A stretch of DNA of 64,000 nt, taken from contig OX388310.1 of NCBI GenBank assembly GCA_947579605.1, positions 5,952,001 through 6,016,000 of the forward strand. The letters are read 5' to 3'. Position numbers and translations under genes: made by a program. Under the pieces are notes generated by a model, which saw only the letters and a program-made list of their open reading frames with translations, did no database searches and was not told the DNA's origin. Positions 9,706 to 21,125 of the stretch are shown here, one piece after another; position 1 is the first letter of the stretch; each line of letters begins with the position of its first letter. Source of the DNA: Athripsodes cinereus. Lineage: Eukaryota > Arthropoda > Insecta > Trichoptera > Leptoceridae.

Positions 9706-12146
9706 TTTTCTTTTTGTCATCAAAAACGGGTAAAAGTCAGCATAATATTAAATTTTCTCCTTTCCTTCTTATGAAGTCTTTATTTGAGAGCAGAAATAAA
9801 ATGTAATCCCAACCAGAACACATAAAGGTTGTCCTAGACAACCCTTATTTAACGCGCCACTTCTCACAGATTTCATATGCGGAAAAACATCAACTGAAAG
9901 CCAACTGAAAGGTTCAGTTGGGTGTTGAATAGGATTTTTCTTGTGCGTCGATGTGGTAACATTCTTTTAAGATTTGTCGATAAGACGAGAAACGTTAATT
10001 GACATTTGGAGTAGAAGTGTATCGAGCAGTCATTTTGCCGGATGTTGGATATTTGAAAAAATAAAAAAAACCATTGTACTAAGTCAATCCTGACGCTCTG
10101 GTATAGTTTATTTCATTTTTGTATATACCACCCATTCATAGGATATAATGCTTTGTTACACATTTAAACAAAACAAATCTAAATACATAAATATCAGTAA
10201 GGTATCTCGATTAAGAAAGAAAGACGTCCAAGCCGCCGGAATTTCTATAAGAAGAAAAAAGTTGGTATATCCTCCTCATAAGGCCTTTTTTATCTCCCAA
10301 CTTTATAAAATTGGTATTTAAAAAACGCTGAAAACCCGATTTTTTCAGTAAATGATTCCTATTTAGGTATATATTATGTTTATTTTATGAATGTCAATTT
10401 TGTTTTTTTTTTACAAAATTTTGTATAGGTATGTGGGGTATCATTAAAAACTCTTTCCCGTAACCAAAAACCGCCTAACTTCTATTTATTGCATTTTGTA
10501 AAAAGTTGTCATAAGGAACTGGCATGTTAAAAACTCCTCATGAAAATCTCAATACCCGACCGGATAGTGGGTTGAGAATTATTTACTGGTATCTTCTTAA
10601 ATATAAAGATAACGGATAATTGCCAAATATTAGTAACATCTTTAATCTGGAGCCAATGCAAGATAGAATCTTTACTTAGAAAATGCATAGATTTTCAGCC
10701 ATTCCAAACTCATTCTGTTTGTTTTACGGATTTGCTTCTATCTTCAAGTTTCTTATCTAAATAAATACATACATATAATACTATGCTCTTTGTACTATTG
10801 TTCAAACTTTTGTCTTTGACTTACGACAATGTTTTCTATTCTATCTTTAAAGGCCATCCATTCATTTACGAGTGATCAGGACGACAATGTTTTTATCAGT
10901 GGTTATTTTATTACGCATTCTTTTTCTCGAAGAATGATTTGTGACAATAAGCATACTTTGTCATTATTGTTCAATTTTATTGATTGATTTCGATTTAACT
11001 ATACCTCATTTAAATGTTTTTATTAAAATTTGTTCATTTTTGTCTTTGCTCTATCTTGTTTTTTAATATATAGTTTTTAATTAATCTTTTATTTTATGTT
11101 GTACAAAACTATGTTGATAATTGAGTTTATATTGCGCAAAGGAAAATTTCGTTTCTTATAAGATATATTATATTTATGCTGTATTATAATGTTAATATAA
11201 ATTGTAAAAATCTCAAGCTATTTATTGATTAAAATATAAAATATATTAATAAATAAGCACAGATGAAAATATTACTTTGTCTAGGATTCCCTGCAGTTTT
11301 AAATGTATCGACGTTATCCTATTCTTGTATCTATATTATATGAGCAGTCATTATGCTCAAATAATTTTTTTACGTAATTTTAGAAATACCTATAATAAAC
11401 AAAAATAGAAAATTATTGTATGCTGAGTACTTCACGGGTTCGCAATAACAAAGAGTTAAAGTAAATTTCATTAAATCAGGAAATAAACGGAAATATAATA
11501 TTACCGAATTCTTTTTTTCATTGAAACCTTCTATGTCACTCAGGGCATTTTATTTTTTGTTAAGCAAGCATTTTTTTTTATTTGGTACTTTGACGTTAAA
11601 TAGATCAAAAGAAAATAAATAATTATGTATACATTTTTTTATAAATATAATTATACCTTTGTTATGCTATCATCTTCAATTTTTCGTTATTTCAGAATGG
11701 TAAATCAAATCTGAGTAGACGGATGCCTATTTTTATTACTACACAGGCTTTTTAAAGATAAACTTTAATATTTATTTTTATTAAATATGTTTTTGAAATG
11801 TATAAGTAGGTACTTATGTGTTTTAAGTGGCAATGATATTCTTAAATATATATGTATAGTAACATAGGTACAGGAAAAGGACAGGATGTAAAAATAAATA
11901 TGTGAACACAAAAAATAGCTAGGTACTATTGATTTTTTATGGACATAATAATTTTTTCTTTGTATTTTAATGACTATTGTAATTTCCTCGATTTCAAGTG
12001 CCTTGTCTGAAAAAGAAAGAAAGAAAGAAAAGAAGGATTTACCTAAATTTTATTTTGATCGTTCAATGTTTTGAAATATAAAATCATTTCTTTTTTCACG
12101 ATTAATTTATAAATTCCTTTATGTGATGATTAATTTAACTTTACTG
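9706..12146. other. Long stretch without recognised genes
   Basis: AT-rich. Holds a moderately GC-rich patch at about 9800-10060, a short inverted repeat TGGTATA/TATACCA at 10100-10131 and a GAAA-rich run near 12010. No RT, gag, transposase or host exon homology recognised. Confidence 0.4.
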
Positions 12147-12280
12147 AACAACGCAAGAGAGACGTCTTTAGACTTATGAGATCATTATCTATGATAGAGA
12201 CGTCTTTCGTTTCAAATCTATATGTGGTAATATCAATAACAATGACCTCATAAGTGGAAATATGTCTCTTCTGCGTTGTT
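12147..12280. mobile_element. MITE, 134 bp, with ~40-bp inverted ends
   Basis: The left arm AACAACGCAAGAGAGACGTC... pairs with the right arm ending ...GTCTCTTCTGCGTTGTT. The arms continue inward through ACTTATGAG on the left and CTCATAAG on the right. No coding content. The target duplication is not clear. Solo right-arm copies lie at 737-771 and 13809-13843. Confidence 0.75.
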
Positions 12281-12539
12281 TAATCTCTATTAGAACGAAA
12301 CGCTTTTTTCAATGTTATATTCACAAAAATTCAAATTCAAATTTTTTTTTTATTGAGATAATAAAAAACACATTAAAAATAGTTATAGGTATACACAATA
12401 ATGTAATTATATATACGGAATGCGTGCAATGTGAGTGACCTGATGATGGCGAATGACGAGGCGATATACGTCGCTGCATACTGGAGTGGCATGGTCTGAA
12501 GTCCGGACCCGAAAAGTAAGTAAAGTATGTATATTATAT

Positions 12540-12822
12540 TATTTTATTTCTGTTTAATTGTTATTGTATGGTTTGTAAAATTGGCTAAGAATGTTTTTGT
12601 ATACTTTTATTTTGTTTCATATATGTTGTTTGATTCTCTCGTATAGAGGTACATCGAAGGAGTTTAGTCAAAAGATTTCACACGGAGGTTTTGGCCGGCC
12701 AGCCCTTCAGGCTGCCCACTATGGCGCCTCCGTTGTGGACAAAATTTGTTAAGTGTAGAATTTCGGATAAATGGAAGTCCTCAGACTTCTGCGCTATCCG
12801 GGTGGTCGGTGGGTCCTTCAAT
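12540..12822 (+). mobile_element. R1-D 3' UTR, 5'-truncated copy
   Basis: From TTCTCTCGTATAGAGGTACA (12634) to GGTGGGTCCTTCAATG (about 12820) it matches the 3' end of R1-D at 43140-43320, including TTTCACACGGAGGTTTTGG, GTTAAGTGTAGAATTTCGG and CAGACTTCTGCG. Similarity upstream of 12630 is weaker. The 3' terminus abuts the tail of a minus-strand SINE-1. Confidence 0.8.
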
Positions 12823-13078
12823 GTACTACTATACTACTATACCATCACGGCATATCCCACAAATGGGGTAGCCAGCAGACCAGCTGCATGTAAGAAACAT
12901 GCAAACTGTCCTCTTCGTGCCAATATAAAATCAAGACATTCAGGATGGGTGGCAAACCTCATCGCTGAATTTAAGATGTAAAATGTCTTAATTTTTTCGA
13001 ACACCTGCCTTTTACAGGACACTCGAAAACTTACGTAGAAGAGTCGGAGACCAATTCTTTACCGGGTGCTCCACGGGT
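12823..13078 (-). mobile_element. SINE-1, near full-length copy
   Basis: Read on the minus strand, from CCCGTGGAGCACCCGGTAAA through CTCGAGTGTCCTGTAAAAGG, AATTCAGCGATGAGGTTTGCC and TGGTCTGCTGGCTACCCC to GCCGTGATGGTATAGTAGTA. There is no clear tRNA-like head in the part present. One frame is open for about 60 residues in both directions, but the pattern is not conserved in other copies, so I treat it as non-coding. Best consensus reference for the family together with 53020-53325. Confidence 0.85.
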
Positions 13079-13808
13079 ATGTATATACTTATACAATACA
13101 CACAATTAGGAATACAATACTTTATAATATCTGTTTTACCCTCAAAATTGAACAGAGCTCGTTCTTTGAGGGGTTATAGGGTTTTTACAAATTCAGACAA
13201 ATTTGACAAAACTTAATCAATATAGAATATCACACACATAAACAGTTTACTATAATTATATAAAATAAATAAATAAAAAATTACAACAAACTTACTATCA
13301 ACGACACAATCATTTGATCTCATGAACCTATACAAATATATCTTGGTTTTTCAGTTGGTAATGTCTATTTTTTTTTCGTTTCTAGCAATTGACAAAGAAA
13401 TTTGTTTCAACAAACAATAGTTTATCATCATTGAATGGAACTGCTCGAAGGTATTAAATAACATGTTTTAGTTAAACATATATATCATTAGGTAAAAAAA
13501 AAAAAAAACAAACTATCTTCCTACCTTTTTACAATATCATTCTGATCATATATTTCCCTTTTCACAAATTCACCTTATAAGAATATAACAACAAATAGAT
13601 AGGATTAACCAGATTAATACAATACACTATGCTTGTCCTTGTCACATAAATACATATACATATTGTTCTCCCTCTCGCATGGTAATTAGTGATTTCTTAG
13701 AATTAGTTACTGATACATACTTTATTATAATACTATACTATACTCTCTCATGATTGTTATTGTAAATATTTTATACATATGAATAATGTTGTATTTTTAA
13801 AATCAGAT
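13079..13808. other. No feature recognised
   Basis: AT-rich with an A run near 13497. No homology noted. Confidence 0.45.
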
Positions 13809-13843
13809 TGACAATGTCCTCATAAGACGAAAGACGTCTCTCT
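13809..13843. repeat. 35-bp motif shared with 737-771
   Basis: Identical by eye to 737-771 and related to the right arm of the 12147-12280 MITE. Confidence 0.6.
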
Positions 13844-14128
13844 CACAAAATAAAATCTTTAGTAGAATAAAACACCTGTTTTATTGTTTCGATATATATC
13901 ATTGTTTGTTTACTTTATTATAGTTCAGGTCTAACTTACACTTGAATTGAAGACCAGTAGATGAGCTGTAGATACTAAATGAGCATCGTAGAAAAAAACG
14001 ACGTTGACATTAATAAAGTTGTCCTGTTAAAGGAAATGAGATACACATTTCACCGCCGAGTCTCATGTGGAAACGGATGAAGTTTTATTTCACTTCTCTG
14101 GCTTATGCATAGTCATATAACTCACATA

Positions 14129-14158
14129 CACTAGTGACCATAAGTATGGACACTTTTG
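14129..14158. repeat. Tc1/mariner-like terminal repeat, single end
   Basis: AGTGACCATAAGTATGGACA then CTTTTG resembles the terminal inverted repeat of Tc1-like transposons. A similar end in the same orientation lies at 17315. No matching opposite end was found, so it is a lone end. Confidence 0.4.
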
Positions 14159-14439
14159 GCATATTTTTTTAGCTTTTAATATGATTTGTTCCCTGTTTTA
14201 TGAATCTTTAGAATTCATTTCTATTTTATATAATACTAGATTACTTTTTTATGATTTTAAATTATTGTTTGCATTATATTATCTCGGATGCTTCTTATAT
14301 TGACGATTCCCACTGATTGAGTAAGTCCAAAACTAAGATAAGATTGGTAAATTATGTATACCTACTAACCCGTTGATACATACATACATACATAATGTAC
14401 TTAACACATATATGTATGTAACACTCTGACCCAGGACAA

Positions 14440-14745
14440 TTTATTTATTTACACAATATACGGCGTGAACCTTTTACATGTTCAAAAAAATCTGTGCCTA
14501 AGGGACAACAACAAAAAAAAAGAAACAAAATAATCGCACAGTCTACACAAAATAATACACCATAAAACCACAATTCAAAATCAATATTAAAATAATGTAA
14601 CAACAATAATAAAACAAATGTATGAATAAGGTCTATAATAATAATTTGAAATAAGTTATTTTTTATTTCGACCTGACTGGGAATCGAACCTTGGATCACG
14701 TGTCTCATATTATGCAAGAGCGTTGCCTTCGCGCCAAGCAGATTG
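14440..14745 (-). mobile_element. SINE-3, tRNA-derived
   Basis: On the minus strand the head (about 14745-14676) has an A box TTGGCGCGAAGGCAACGC and, 45 bases on, a perfect B box GGTTCGATTCC. An AT-rich body follows, then the 3' end CATGTAAAAGGTTCACGCCG and an AAATAAATAAA tail. This is the typical plan of a pol III-transcribed SINE. Other 3' ends of the same type lie at 4525, 41515 and 52163. Structure of the head is tRNA-like but the sequence is too degraded to be a tRNA gene. Confidence 0.75.
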
Positions 14746-14759
14746 TCAATGAGAAATGT

Positions 14760-14810
14760 GTTCAGTTCAGCAATGAGAAATGCTACTTATCCTGAATATT
14801 TTTATTTTTA
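14760..14810 (+). mobile_element. SINE-1 internal scrap
   Basis: GTTCAGCAATGAGAAATGCT then TATCCTGAAT matches the middle of the family. Very short. Confidence 0.45.
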
Positions 14811-15569
14811 TTGAAACTGAGATGATAACTTGCATATTTATTACATTAAATCAGCATGTTAAAAATTCCGTGAATACATGAATTAAAAACTTAATGAAGA
14901 TATTCAAGTTTTCATAAGTACCATACTCATGCTCACTAGTGTACTCTTGTACTCCTATACACAAAATATAACAACACACTACAAATGTATATTTATATCT
15001 ACTAATAGTCATATACTTTGACTGTCGTGACATAGGTCAACGGAAAGTCACCCCTAGTATTCTGAAAATATGAAAAGCTCTCGTGATTACTCGCATGTAC
15101 TTTTTTGTAGGAAAGTTGTTTGTCGAAAGTAAAACGTATAAAACTTTAACTCATGTGTTAACTATTTAATTTCATTGATTAGCAAATTAAAACGAAATCA
15201 CTTTGTTATTACACCGTTTTCATTTTAATATTATTTAATCATTAACTTTCATGAAAGCTCTCTGTAATAAGTTGAACTACATACCTACATTTATTATTTT
15301 GACATCAACATTGTCGTTGTTTCTAAACATAACGATGAATTTTCCAATATATAAAGTTAACCAAATATAATTATATAGTAAAGAAAATACATTCTAATTT
15401 ACATAGACCTCTGATAATAGATAAAAATACGCAAAGTTATTTTGCAATAGACAAGTTTTTTTTCGTCAAATAATTTTCTGGAATACGCATTTTAATAAAT
15501 CAGGCACTGGAATTTTTCAATTTCAGTGATGAGGTTGGTATGTCATTCATTCTTTATATGCATTAATGG
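14811..15569. other. No clear feature; SINE-1-like scrap near 15520
   Basis: TTCAGTGATGAGGTTGG near 15521 resembles the SINE-1 middle block. The rest is unrecognised AT-rich DNA. Confidence 0.4.
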
Positions 15570-15800
15570 TTTTTCACCACGTTCCCTGGACGATTTAAGA
15601 GTTGAGCTCCTATATCATTCGGACTCAACAATACAAAACTTTTTTGTTAAGGAAAGGCTCAGGGTTTGCCTAAACGGATCGACGTGACAAAAACTCCCCA
15701 ATATTAAAACCCATGATGCCCCTTGGAAGAGATATTTACTACAAGCCACTACTTACTACTTAGATATTCTTACAAATTATTATGTTCTTACAGTTATGTG
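15570..15800 (+). repeat. Repeat T, copy 3
   Basis: Shares TTCACCACGTTCCCTGGA, GAGCTCCTATATCATTCGGA, CAGGGTTTGCC and CCCTTGGAAGAGATAT with the copies at 500-725 and 4000-4190, in the same order. Confidence 0.65.
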
Positions 15801-16099
15801 TTACCTATGAAGTGGTGCAATACTAATAAAAAAAATCAACGTATCTATCATACTCACCACTACCATACGCGTAATTTCCTCCATGTAAACAAGGAAAGGG
15901 AAAGAGATACATGAAAACGTTTAAGATAATAAACAATTGACCGGAAAAATGAAAATGAAAAACAAGGGAGAGAGTGCTTGAACACCCACCTCCATCAAAA
16001 TTAGTGGACATGCACAAAACAAGTTCGAATAGGGGCTCAGTTTACTATTTCAGGGATGAATCTACTGAAGGTAGTCGACGTAGATCAAAAAGCTTCCAG

Positions 16100-16245
16100 G
16101 GGCCGTAGACAAACCGCGATCGCATAGCGATCGACTACTGGCGAACTTTTCGACAATCTACCTACATGTACCTACCGTGTAATCATGCGTTATTGTTTCG
16201 GTTATAGTCGAAAATTCGTTTGTAGTCGATTGACAAGTGACGGTT
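16100..16245. mobile_element. MITE family M2, copy 1 (right end eroded)
   Basis: Left arm GTAGACAAACCGCGATCG, then CGAACTTTTCGAC. The centre CGTGTAATCATGCGTTATTG and right arm GTCGAAAATTCGTTTGTAGT match the complete copy at 41628-41772. The outermost right end is missing or changed. Confidence 0.75.
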
Positions 16246-16364
16246 TTTCTAGGGATTCTGGCTTCCATAAAAAATTGAAGCATTTAAAATGTATCGCAGG
16301 GTTACTATCCTGCATATATTATAATATAATTAAATATTATTTAATTGCTACGTAAAAGGCAACC

Positions 16365-16440
16365 TGCACGTTTATTTCAATGCTGTTAGTTCACTGGCTA
16401 CCACACCTCTAGGGGAAGCTGTGATATCGTAGATAGAGTT
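16365..16440 (+). mobile_element. SINE-1 3' fragment
   Basis: GTTAGTTCACTGGCTACCAC then GGGGAAGCTGTGATATCGTA follows the family 3' end with several substitutions. Confidence 0.6.
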
Positions 16441-17224
16441 GTATAAAATAAATATAACACTAAGCAAAAGATACTTTTGTAATAGTCGAATATCGCAAAC
16501 AAGACAAAAAAGCCATATTTGTTAAATATGAAATACAACCATACATATATCTGACATCTCGTTTATAATCTAATAATTTAGCGTAATAACATTTTTTATT
16601 TTTCTTTATAATAAAGTTCTCAGTAAACAATTCCAAAATAAATATATTGCCGTCATGTAGATACTGAATATTATTCTCAGTTAATTACCATGTATTAAAT
16701 AAAAGTTCTTAAATCACATATTCCGTATTTCGGCAAAAAAAATACGCCATCTACCTCTTTTTTATCCCCTATTGTGTCGGCACAATGGCGGTTTGCTATA
16801 GAACGGTCATTTATTTGGAGATTATTTTTTCCTACTAGGTACTTTATTATGTGAATGAATAATAACAATATGATTATAGTAGGGAAGCTTTTGTTTCCTT
16901 TGATTTAGTATGACAGGCTTTCCATAATACTTAAACTAACTTAACCGCATTCACCCATACTTACAAACATAGATTAATATAATTTTTTTATGATGTAATT
17001 TATATCTTCCATTTTTTTAAACGAATTTTGATTTTATACATCCCAACTATGTATCAACGATCTTAAAATATTTAAAAACAAACTGGGTTAATTAAGAAGA
17101 AAAAAAATTAATTGTGTAAAATGTGGTTTTTAAATAGAATTTAGTATTGGTTGAAGGAAGAATCTACTATTTTTTGGAATTTGGTAGAGTTTTTATTTTT
17201 TTATATGTATGTTTAATTAGAAAT
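16441..17224. other. No feature recognised
   Basis: AT-rich. No homology noted. Confidence 0.45.
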
Positions 17225-17305
17225 TTGTTTATTCTATCCCGTATACAAGTTGAACTCTATAAATGGGATAAGAAATAATATAATTTTAAATTAATTTGTT
17301 ATATA
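17225..17305 (+). mobile_element. LINE-C 3' UTR scrap with conserved stem-loop
   Basis: CTATCCCGTATACAAGT, then GAACTCT, then AATGGGATAA (17234-17270) matches the stem-loop in the LINE-C 3' UTR at 38530-38567. Loop bases CAAGT and AACTCT are kept. The stem is preserved apart from one outer mismatch and a G.T pair. A heavily truncated LINE-C copy. Confidence 0.6.
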
Positions 17306-17314
17306 CATAATATA

Positions 17315-17345
17315 CTAGTGGCATTAAGTGTGGACACTTTTGTAG
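17315..17345. repeat. Tc1/mariner-like terminal repeat, single end
   Basis: CTAGTGGCATTAAGTGTGGA then CACTTTTG, close to the end at 14129 and in the same orientation. No partner end was found. Confidence 0.4.
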
Positions 17346-19014
17346 TAAGAAATTTATTTGTTTAGATAATTGCAACTTGAACTGATAAAATACTACTAAA
17401 TACTTATTTTTTTATACATTATTATCAGATAGTACATGGTAAGGTATTAATAATAATAAAATGCATATAAATACTAATTTATTTTTTTTTTTGATAAAAT
17501 CATGAAAATAAACAGAATGAACAAATTTTACATTGAAATTAAAAAACAAAAGGAATATAAGTATTGTTATAATATCAAATAAATAAAAAATAATTTATAA
17601 AATGTATCAAAACCCCAAACACCCTTATAGTAAGCAGTATATTCGTGTCGTGAAGGTCAAGTCCCGTCAGGAGCACTACCGAATAAGGTGACTTGTCTTT
17701 TCTAAGCCTAATACGGTAGTTTTATGTGTTGAATTTACATACATGAACTCCTCCAATGGTAAATTGCAAAAATAACATAATAACACACACAAAAACAGAA
17801 ACGGGTCTCTGACACAGAAACGGCTAAAATAGTTTAGTTTGACATAATTATATAAGTTTTAGTTTGACATAATTATATAAGTTTTAGTTTGAAAAGACAG
17901 AAAAATTGACGAACTATCACAGAAATAAGTGACACTGACACAGAAACAGGTTTCACATGGCACTTGTGCCCATGTATGTGGCTTGAAATACCAGGTGAAA
18001 ACCCGGAGGAACTGAAAGCAACATGTTAAAAAAATAACCTCTATTGTCAGAGCAAATTAATAATACCATATTTACACAAATAAAACAAAATTAAAAACAG
18101 TGTTCTGTCAATTGGTGGACTTATTGCAGAGCAACATCTTCCGGCCAACCATTTGGAAATCAAAAGAAAAAAGCGTGCGAATATTTATGTTAATCCGGAT
18201 TTGAAATAAGCCCAAATACTCCCACAGAGGTGGAATAGGCCAATAACGATTGGAAAGGACCCAGGAGCTCTCGATTGAAAGCCACTTCTCTTCCATCAGG
18301 CAACGCACAATTTTTCACCAACATATTACATAAAATTTAACATAATATATGCACAATTCACACATATCGAGTTAACCCCTATGTATCTTATATTTTATGG
18401 GTACATCACGGTTCACATACATAAACAATGCACTTTACATGGATAAATATACAATATGTCAAAAAAATAATAATTAGAAATTAGTAAAAATAATAGTATT
18501 TCATTTATTACTGATTAAGTTAATAGTCTTCCTAGCAAATAAATCCAAAATTAAGTATAACCAATAAAATAAAATATATGATGCGGAAATATGGACTATA
18601 ACCAACAGTCTGTAAAACCTATAACTCTGGTCTAGACAAAAGACTTCCAGGCATTTTTATAGTAAGTACGTTACGTAATGTATATTTTTATTTACGTGCA
18701 ATGAAAATATAGTTGATATGTATAGAATTCAGTACTATGCACAGGAATCGGTACTGCAATGAACAATAACTTTAAATGATGAATGAATCAAATCGAGTGT
18801 GAATTTCCCAACACCTGTGGGATAGATTGGCGATTGTTGTATGAACTGAAATGGGTTAAAATATAAAAAAAGTGTTGTGTGAAATTTCATGCCCGTAGGT
18901 ACGTTCTAAGTCTTCACATTTTATGGATTTTTATATGTGTACATATTTAAAAATATATGCATGTAGCATCGTATATTAAGCATGTATGTTAGGTATGTTA
19001 ACATACAATACACT
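17346..19014. other. Mostly unrecognised
   Basis: Contains the phrase GACACAGAAAC two to three times at about 17800-17955 and a somewhat GC-richer patch at 18105-18305 with a 66-codon frame on the minus strand. I cannot assign either. Confidence 0.35.
17836..17890. repeat. 25-bp tandem repeat, two full units
   Basis: AGTTTGACATAATTATATAA plus GTTTT is repeated exactly at 17836 and 17861, with a partial third start at 17886. Confidence 0.85.
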
Positions 19015-19154
19015 CATTCTGCTGTAAAAGTTCAGCTCCAGAGCTAGAGGTATTTTGAAACTCAGCTTGTAGCTATGATACAAAAAACAAATTGAGAGTT
19101 TTTTTAGCTTCTAGCAGAGATACGTACTAGCTCGTCAGTAGCTTGATCAGAATG
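19015..19154. mobile_element. Possible 140-bp MITE with CATTCTG ends
   Basis: Begins CATTCTGCTGTAAAAG and ends TGATCAGAATG, giving a 7-bp terminal inverted repeat. The interior is rich in AGCTC/GAGCT and CTAGC/GCTAG phrases in both orientations. There is no second copy in the window and no clear target duplication. Confidence 0.35.
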
Positions 19155-20189
19155 TATTACTTGGTGGTAACGTTTAGAAAAAAGCTTTTTCTTTCCATGA
19201 TTTTTCACATAAATTAGAAAATGAAAGTTGTTAAGGTTGATAACCTATATTTTGATATTCAGAACTATTGAAAGGTAAACCAGCTTTAATATAAACATCT
19301 GATAGTTAAGCTTGTGCCATCATACACATTCTAAAGAAAATTTTAGGACTGCGGCATTCAGGCGGCAAATTGTGAGCGATCATTAAAAGAATTAATAAAA
19401 AAAGCATTTTTGAAATTACACCTTTGTAGCAGAACTATGAAAACTGAACTTCGAAAACTTTAGGTACCAGTGCTATTACAATATTCTTATAAACAAATCA
19501 TTATGAACGTGACACATAGAAGTTTTTAGAAGGTCTATGTCAACTACACAAAGGTGACTATGGAAACTGTGTTTTGCAGGCCAGTACTGCCAACTTTTTG
19601 TAACAAAACTATGTAAATAGATAATAATATGTGACTACATAAATGTACAAAGTCACAACATCACCTACAAGTGAAGTAACCTGCAAATTTACTTCGTGAG
19701 TAAATACGAATCGTCCCCTTGATGATCAAACAAAAAAACAGAAGACATTCAAGATGGGTTTTATTTGTCCATTTTTACAACGAAGATGTTGAAAAAGGTG
19801 AACATAATCAGAGCTTAAAGACAGCTTTATCAATGCTCTATAGCAAAGCTTTTCCAGCAGAGCTAGCTACAAAACAAACTCGCCTTCAGCATTATTGAAA
19901 TAAAATTACGTAGTAGAATGAATATCGTACTAGAAATATTATTCACATGTCTGTTTCAACTACACTTCAAAATTCACTCAACTATTCAATTTTTCAATAC
20001 CGTTCTTTATTAAAATACGGGTAAAACCGGTTGTTTTATTTTTCATTACTAGAAATAATGGGAAATGTTATAAACCTATAAATCAATAAAACAGGTTTAA
20101 AATTTTAATGAATTCGTGTTTGGAATCAAATAGCTCTACCAAAGTTTTCTGTAAGCTCTCGAATATCTTGTAATGAGGCACTTAACATT
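19155..20189. other. No feature recognised
   Basis: AT-rich. No coding or repeat homology supported. Confidence 0.45.
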
Positions 20190-20262
20190 TTCATTAAAGC
20201 GATGAGAAATGCCGTTCATTCCGAATTTCTCATCATTATATGGCATGGGAACAACAACATGT
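20190..20262 (+). mobile_element. SINE-1 internal fragment
   Basis: AAAGCGATGAGAAATGCCG then TTCATTCCGAAT corresponds to the middle block of the family. A shortened GGCATGGGAACAACAACATG follows, as in the copy at 5189. Confidence 0.55.
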
Positions 20263-20274
20263 ATGTTAATTGAC

Positions 20275-20505
20275 TGATTTATTTATTTATAGCTTTAATT
20301 ATTTATTTATCGTGTCGAAACCCAGAGAAAAAACCCATCAAACTGATCTCCAGTACTGCGCAAAACGCACAGCAGGTGGAGATGCGTCAAAAATATCCTC
20401 CATAGTGCAAGTGGCAGGGCACAATGGACACTCCAACAAGTGTGGCATAGTCTGTGCTGCACCACAGTCACATGCTCCGGATTCGTCCTGTAGGAAGAAG
20501 AAGCT
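20275..20505 (-). pseudogene. LINE C-terminus with Cys-His motif
   Basis: Minus-strand frame ending at a TGA at 20338-20340 reads ESGACDCGAAQTMPHLLEC, then PLCPATCTMEDIF, ASPPAVRFAQYW. The C-x-C...H-x4-C arrangement is the C-terminal Cys-His motif found after the RT domain in R1/Jockey-type LINEs. The likely AT-rich tail (ATAAATAAATAA) lies at about 20275-20310. Only about 55 residues remain. The family is different from R1-D. The longer competing frames here are not the coding ones. Confidence 0.7.
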
Positions 20506-20711
20506 TTAATGAACATAATGTATCGAATATATTTTGATATTTATAAATTTTGCATGACAGCTAGAAAGCCTTTATGTTTATTTATTTTATGATATATGTA
20601 ATTTTTATTTTAAAATAGGTAGGTATTTATTTATTTATTTTATGGTAGATGGTCAAACAAAAACGTAGATAAAAAAGTCTCTTTCCATATCGAAAGCATC
20701 ACAGCATCTTA

Positions 20712-20893
20712 CAAAACATATACATAACATTACACGCATAGACAAAACACACAGATTGAGCTAGTCTCAAATTAAGATGAATCTTGTATTATGGATACTA
20801 ACGCGATGATACACACGTTTATAATGCATAAAACGCATATACATGTAACACCAGACCCAAGAAAATTTGAAAAAGATCATTCTTCACTTTGAA
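20712..20893 (-). mobile_element. SINE-2 body, minus strand
   Basis: Complement reads AAAGTGAAGAATGATC, then TCTTGGGTCTGGTGTTACAT, GCGTTAGTATCCATAATACA, AGACTAGCTCAATCTGTGTG, with an ATGTTATGT tail. It matches the body of the full copy at 54029-54285. The tRNA-like head is missing. Confidence 0.8.
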
Positions 20894-21014
20894 TAACAGA
20901 ATTATGAATAATAAGCAAATAGATCGTCGAAAAAATAAAGCTTTCAGAATGGTGGCAGAGCTCATCGTTAACGTAAAGATTATTAATATTATTATTACAT
21001 AACATAACATAACA

Positions 21015-21125
21015 TTGTATATGTGTATCGCCGTGTTAGTACCCATAATACAAGATTCATATCTTAGTTTGGGACTAGCTCGGTCTGTGTGAATTGTCTA
21101 TACGTGTTATGTGTTATGTTATTTT
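21015..21125 (+). mobile_element. SINE-2 3' part, plus strand
   Basis: GTTAGTACCCATAATACAAG, then GGGACTAGCTCGGTCTGTGT and a GTTATGTGTTATGTTAT tail. It faces the 20712-20893 copy, so the two can form a long imperfect hairpin about 100 bp per arm. Confidence 0.8.

Noticed and set aside
9800..10131. A possible solo LTR
   Set aside because: There is a moderately GC-rich patch and an AATAAA, but no TG…CA ends, no target duplication and no second copy.
12691..13022. Overlapping open frames on both strands
   Set aside because: They lie in the R1-D 3' UTR and a SINE-1 copy, and the frames are not kept in other SINE-1 copies.
18108..18308. 66-codon minus-strand frame in a GC-richer patch
   Set aside because: No recognisable motif and no repeat partner. 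Kept only as an unassigned patch.
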